Shown here: positions 59,876-64,000 of the stretch, piece by piece
Position numbering within the stretch: the first letter of the stretch is position 1
Layout: each line of letters opens with the position of its first letter
Assembly: GCA_032871835.1 (NCBI GenBank)
Contig: CM065298.1
Span: forward strand, 9,659,596 to 9,723,595
Length of the DNA: 64,000 nt
From: Dipteronia dyeriana
Lineage: Eukaryota > Streptophyta > Magnoliopsida > Sapindales > Sapindaceae
Direction of reading: 5' to 3'
Position numbers and translations under genes: made by a program
The notes under the pieces: generated by a model
Told to the model about the DNA's origin: nothing
Database searches by the model: none
The model's input: only the letters and a program-made list of their open reading frames with translations

Positions 59876-62000
59876 TTTTTTTTTTTTTTATGACTATAAA
59901 GGGATATTTTCTCCCTCTATATATAATTTAACGTTCTTATTAAAATGAATAATAAATCAAATATAAATACATTCATTCTTATCGGACCATGCCTTTTTAG
60001 ATCAGATATTGGAAATGTTATGATTCTGAGCATGATGTTCCCTAGTAAGGAGCTTGATAATGGAGATGAATTCATGCATCTGGTGTCTTAATATTCCTGT
60101 TGCAGAAAAGGGTTCATGACTTTGACATGTTTTGAGGTTTTTTGTATTTACAAAATTCTTCTTCTACATAATGTTGGTGCCCCACCACACAATTAATATT
60201 CCAGCCTTTTCTTTTTCTTTTTAAAAGATATACATAATCCGGTGATTAATAATCTTTAATATGAATGTATCATCTCAAGGGCTTAGTTGAATTGATAGAC
60301 GAACGAGTTTACGATTTGAATTAATAACTTTTAAGTCGGTAGTTTGAATCTTACAAATCGTAAAAGTTTCGAAAAAAAATATATTATTTAGATAGATAAA
60401 TTATTAAATTAGCTTAATTGTATGACTTAAAATTTTGATTTCAATCTCTTCAACACTTATAAAATTTAAATCCAAAAATTATGAATCTCAGACATTTGAT
60501 TAATAGCACATAAGTGATTGAGATATAAAAATTAAAATTTTAAATTATAAATTTAAATTGATTTAATTTGATCCGTTAGTAAATATAAAAACAAATCGTA
60601 AAGTTTTGGCTCGATGTATAAATTTCTTGTTGTATGGTAGGCGACCAATTTTGTTGGCATGAACTCGTAAATAAGCGATTTTTTTTTTAGCTATTACGAT
60701 TAATTTGTGGGGTACGGATATAATATCCAATTTTTATTTTGTAGATATATAATTTAGATATATTTATAATATATTAATATAAATCACCATATTTTTGTTA
60801 TAAATATTATTATAATTGAAGTTATGCCAGTTACATAATAAAAATATGGTAATGTGCATATGTATGTTTTAGGTATGTTTAAATTAAGTATATGAGTGAA
60901 AATTTGGGATATTGTAACCTATAAAACTAATTAGTACATTCATTTTTATAAGTATATATTTATCTAAAATTTTAAAAATAAATATTACTATAAACACATA
61001 TCATAATACCGATAGTACTCTTATTGAAATAAATATATTCATTTTAATGTATTTTATTTAAAAATCTTCTTAAATTATTAACACACCGAATTTGTAAAAA
61101 AGATCATATTATTTTTTAAATCAAATCATCTTCTAATGAAATTATAATTATAATTATTATGATTTAGGATAAGGAATACAACTCAAACTCACTATCTCAA
61201 TGATATAAATGTGAGGGACATACCACTAAATCAACCTCATTTTATTGATGAAACAAATAATTAAATTATTAGAGATAAGGATATATATCATAAATTATAA
61301 ATTTTTAGGGATGTCTTGGCTAAAGATATTAGAAATTAAATTTTCCCCACCATTATATTAAAAAGAAATGAATGGATAGATAGATGAATGTTAAATTAGA
61401 CAACCAAGTTAAAATCTGAAATTACTATAGTGAACCCTAACATTATGATTTTTTAAAACAATACTTTTATAGTATGTGCATAAGAGATGTTATTATCATT
61501 AGATTTCGTGTTTGAGCTGCTCGATCGTGATTGTATTTATATTTGTTAATAAATTGTTTATCTAAGTTATCTGACTGCATCAAGATGAAATCGGAATAAT
61601 TTATTAGAAAAATTATCGAAAGAAAAAGATAATAATAATAATACCCAAATTTGTTAAATATATTCTAGAATAACTTGATTGACAAGATTTTGACAAAGGA
61701 ACCTTACCATATATATATATAAAAAAATAAAAATAAAAATAAATAAAATGAGGAGTGTAGATGGTCTGTGGGTATTATTAGATGGTGACTCAATTTGGAT
61801 GGCTTCAAAGTTATTAAAGCTTATCCTTTTCTCTCCATCTCCTACTTATTCTTCTTCTTCTTCTACTAGTCTACTAATCTAAATGCAAGGTCAAGGCAAC
61901 TCAAACCATATGACAAGATAATGTCGAATCTATGGATAAGGGCCATGATAATATTATGGCAAACATCAGTAGAGTATTGATAATGACATTTCTAGCACAA
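59876..62000. other. Intergenic region upstream of the OXS3-like gene
   Basis: AT-rich. A SINE-like relic at about 60283-60385 has GGCTTAGTTGAATTG and GGTAGTTTGAATCTTAC box-like motifs and an A-rich tail. Another on the minus strand at about 61150-61245 has GGTTGATTTAGTGG. No protein gene is recognised. Confidence 0.45.
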
Positions 62001-62042
62001 CTTGGAAGTGCACCCCATCTTCTATGCAACCCCTGGTCCAAA

Positions 62043-62055
62043 GCCGACACGTGTC
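62043..62055. promoter_or_regulatory. Overlapping DRE/CRT and ABRE/G-box
   Basis: GCCGAC (62043-62048) overlaps ACACGTGTC (62047-62055). RCCGAC is the DREB/CBF core and ACACGTGTC a strong ABRE/G-box. The site is 687 bp upstream of the OXS3-like start codon, consistent with stress and ABA control. Confidence 0.6.
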
Positions 62056-62398
62056 ACCTATCAATGTTGGCATACACTTTTAGGTTATTATTACGATATT
62101 TGATTAAGAAATTAAATTATTGTACGGATCGACAATGTTTCCGTTCATAAAAACATTCTTATCCATAAGTTTAATGGAAAGGGATATACGAGTTTATCGG
62201 GAGAAAATACATTTAAATTGTTTTTCTTTTTAAAACATGATTTGATATATAAGATTAACCACCGTAAACACAGTTAGTAATATAGTTTTTAAAACGGGAA
62301 AGAAAATTTACAACTTCAGTTATGCAATTCTTATAACAGGAAAGTAAATTTACAACTTGTTTAACTACTTGTCATTCTATTATTAGGAAACCCTGTAT

Positions 62399-62484
62399 CA
62401 TGGAAACTCCATGTGACATGTTGTGTGAGCTAGTAGGTTTAGACTTGCACTTTAAATGAGACTCAAAAACATGGAAATTCCATG
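62399..62484. promoter_or_regulatory. Duplicated palindrome CATGGAAAYTCCATG
   Basis: Two 15-bp near-palindromes at 62399-62413 and 62470-62484 are 71 bp apart, and both are followed by TG. They lie 258-343 bp upstream of the OXS3-like ATG. No factor is known to me for this site. Confidence 0.55.
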
Positions 62485-62562
62485 TGTGCAGCTGTCATAC
62501 AGTTATTTCCCATAAGATACCAACCTAATCCACGTACTCTTTATTCATATTTATTATTCTCT

Positions 62563-62594
<32 letters not shown>

Positions 62595-62606
62595 AATATA
62601 AATATA
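62563..62606 (+). promoter_or_regulatory. CT tract and TATA region of the OXS3-like gene
   Basis: A pyrimidine CT repeat runs directly into TATATATATATAAATA, the probable TATA region, about 150 bp before the start codon. Confidence 0.5.
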
Positions 62607-62741
62607 AATAAGCAACCCCAAAAAAATTCCATGAATCTACCTATATATGATATGTAGAAGCTAATTGTGGTTCTTACTAAATATTCACAAACATATCTTC
62701 TGTTTCTTCATCTCAAAAGATTTTTGGTAAAATAATTTAGT

Positions 62742-62912
62742 ATGGGGGAAGGTGATCATCAGAAACAAATGCTTCATCAAGGTCCATGCATGGTAGTAGA
62801 TCTACAACAAGATCATAAAAATAATCACAAGCAATATTCAAAACATGGTGAGGATCAAGAAGATCAGTGGATGATGATCATGGAAGATGATCATCATTTT
62901 ACTTGCATCAAG

Positions 62913-62943
<31 letters not shown>

Positions 62944-63612
62944 TACCATCATCAACATCATCCTTTGAAGATACAAGTAGCTCCTCCAATGGATCATTAT
63001 CAACATCAATATCCTCTTCTTCAAACTTGGTTGATGAAGATGATGATGATGATGCATCATCATCATCTTCAACATCATCATCATCACATTCTCCTTCATC
63101 TTCCAAGTCTAATGGTCCTTTGTATGAGTTATCAGAGCTCATGTCTCAGCTACCCATCAAGTAAGTATTTTCAACACACAAAACAATTGTATCACTATAA
63201 TTTTTATTTTTATTTTCAAATTATTTTTTCTCCATCATTTTTATATATTAAGTTGGCTAAAAGTGATTGTTCTTGTGTATGCAGAAGAGGACTCTCAAAG
63301 TACTTTCAAGGGAAGTCACAGTCATTTACATGTCTGTCAAGGGTGATGAGCATAGAAGATCTAGCAAAGAAGGAGACTCCATATAGAAAGAAAATGATGA
63401 AGTCTAATTGTAAGAGCTATGGAGGTGGTTTGGATGCCTACAAATCATATAATCTTCTTCCAAAGGCCACCATAGCAAAGAAGCAGGTTTCAAGAGCTTC
63501 TTCTACTTCATTTTCTTCATTTTCTACAGGCAACAGATCAAAAAGCACTTTTCTAGGTAGCTCTACTAGGCCTCCTCCAGTTCCTGTACAAAAGCACTTT
63601 TCACCTGTATAA
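62742..63612 (+). CDS. OXIDATIVE STRESS 3 (OXS3)-like protein, two exons, 248 residues
   Basis: Exons 62742-63160 and 63285-63612 join at a GT-AG intron into 248 residues. The junction falls inside the conserved block LSELMSQLPIKRGLSKYFQG, followed by KSQSFTCLSRVMSIEDLAKK, the hallmark of the OXS3/OXS3-like family. N-terminal to it are a 10-residue Asn run, long Ser runs and an Asp run, so most of exon 1 is probably disordered. Exon 2 ends in a basic Ser-rich tail with RPPPVPVQKHFSPV. Family members are small nuclear proteins implicated in tolerance to heavy-metal and oxidative stress, possibly through chromatin; the mechanism is not established. Stress-type promoter motifs lie upstream. Confidence 0.9.
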
Positions 63613-64000
63613 ACTTATAATCCGGTTGAATGATTTTGTCCATAATATTACGAGTTGTTTAGATTTTGTTTTTTGTATATCACCCGATTGAACGAGTGTT
63701 TTTACCATCTAAATTTATTGAATGATAATGAGTTATTAGATATTATCTTATTAATTTATAAAGATTCGATAGAGATTGATGTTGTGAGTGATTAATTCAT
63801 TCTTCGATCATTTTAGAAGTTAAATTATTATTTTCAAGATAAGATTCTAAAATACTTTTTATATCTTAAATTTCCTTGAAGAAATCACAACATTCTAAAA
63901 TGATTATATAATCCATTCATGATGATCATGTGCAGATGTTAAAGTTGTTGTTATCATGTTTTGATGCTTTATTTTATTTTTTTTCTTTCTCTTTTATGGA
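63613..64000. other. 3' flank of the OXS3-like gene
   Basis: AT-rich, with no further gene seen before the window edge. The 3' UTR is expected within the first 200 bp or so. Confidence 0.5.

Noticed and set aside
62887..63612. 241-codon frame overlapping the OXS3-like gene in another phase
   Set aside because: It reads through the intron and only coincides with the true exon 2 frame at its end; its first part is poly-Thr/His translation of the Asn/Ser/Asp repeats.
1..64000. CRISPR arrays, bacterial operons, rRNA genes
   Set aside because: None seen; repeats present are eukaryotic tandem or transposon repeats, and no rRNA sequence was recognised.

Overview
The window is nuclear DNA of a flowering plant, almost certainly a eudicot. 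The grounds are AT-rich spacers, split genes with GT-AG introns, plant-specific families (a class B-type acid phosphatase/vegetative storage protein family, a 131-residue profilin, an OXIDATIVE STRESS 3-like protein) and abundant plant-type LTR retrotransposons and MITEs. Nothing fixes the species.

The first half is mostly transposons. An LTR element without coding capacity fills 1-7523; its 5' LTR is cut by the window edge, a Harbinger-type MITE sits at 3377-4503, and its leader holds a run of diverged hairpin repeats. A complete but decayed Ty3/gypsy element of Tat type lies on the minus strand at 7833-19823, with gag, protease, RT, two RNase H regions and integrase, plus an antisense accessory ORF and a tandem repeat between pol and the 3' LTR. 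A Ty1/copia element at 22650-32030 (target duplication TTAAA) carries a second Tat-like gypsy element in its left LTR (22693-27889, target duplication CAAAC) and a Mutator-like insertion in its gag (29226-30387, 10-bp target duplication).

The second half is gene-bearing. Two paralogous HAD-type acid phosphatase/VSP genes lie on the plus strand: an intact three-exon gene (34985-36698) and a copy with a nonsense codon in its last exon (42508-43646). Similar spacer sequence at about 21.5-22.6 kb and 37.4-37.9 kb suggests that the duplicated unit was once larger. A three-exon profilin gene (48318-50226) follows, then a hAT-type element, a second member of a TIR-element family, and a probable unannotated H/ACA snoRNA gene (53085-53231) behind a promoter with site II, telo-box and TATA motifs. 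After a remnant LTR element and several MITEs, the window ends with a two-exon OXS3-like gene (62742-63612) whose upstream region has an overlapping DRE/ABRE motif and a duplicated palindrome.

The host genes are functionally separate: wound/jasmonate-type storage phosphatases, an actin-binding protein and a stress-tolerance nuclear protein. The strongest candidates for something undescribed are the H/ACA snoRNA locus and the covarying hairpin array in the first LTR element. Exon and element coordinates were read by eye from repeats, splice signals and family motifs; no alignment program was run.
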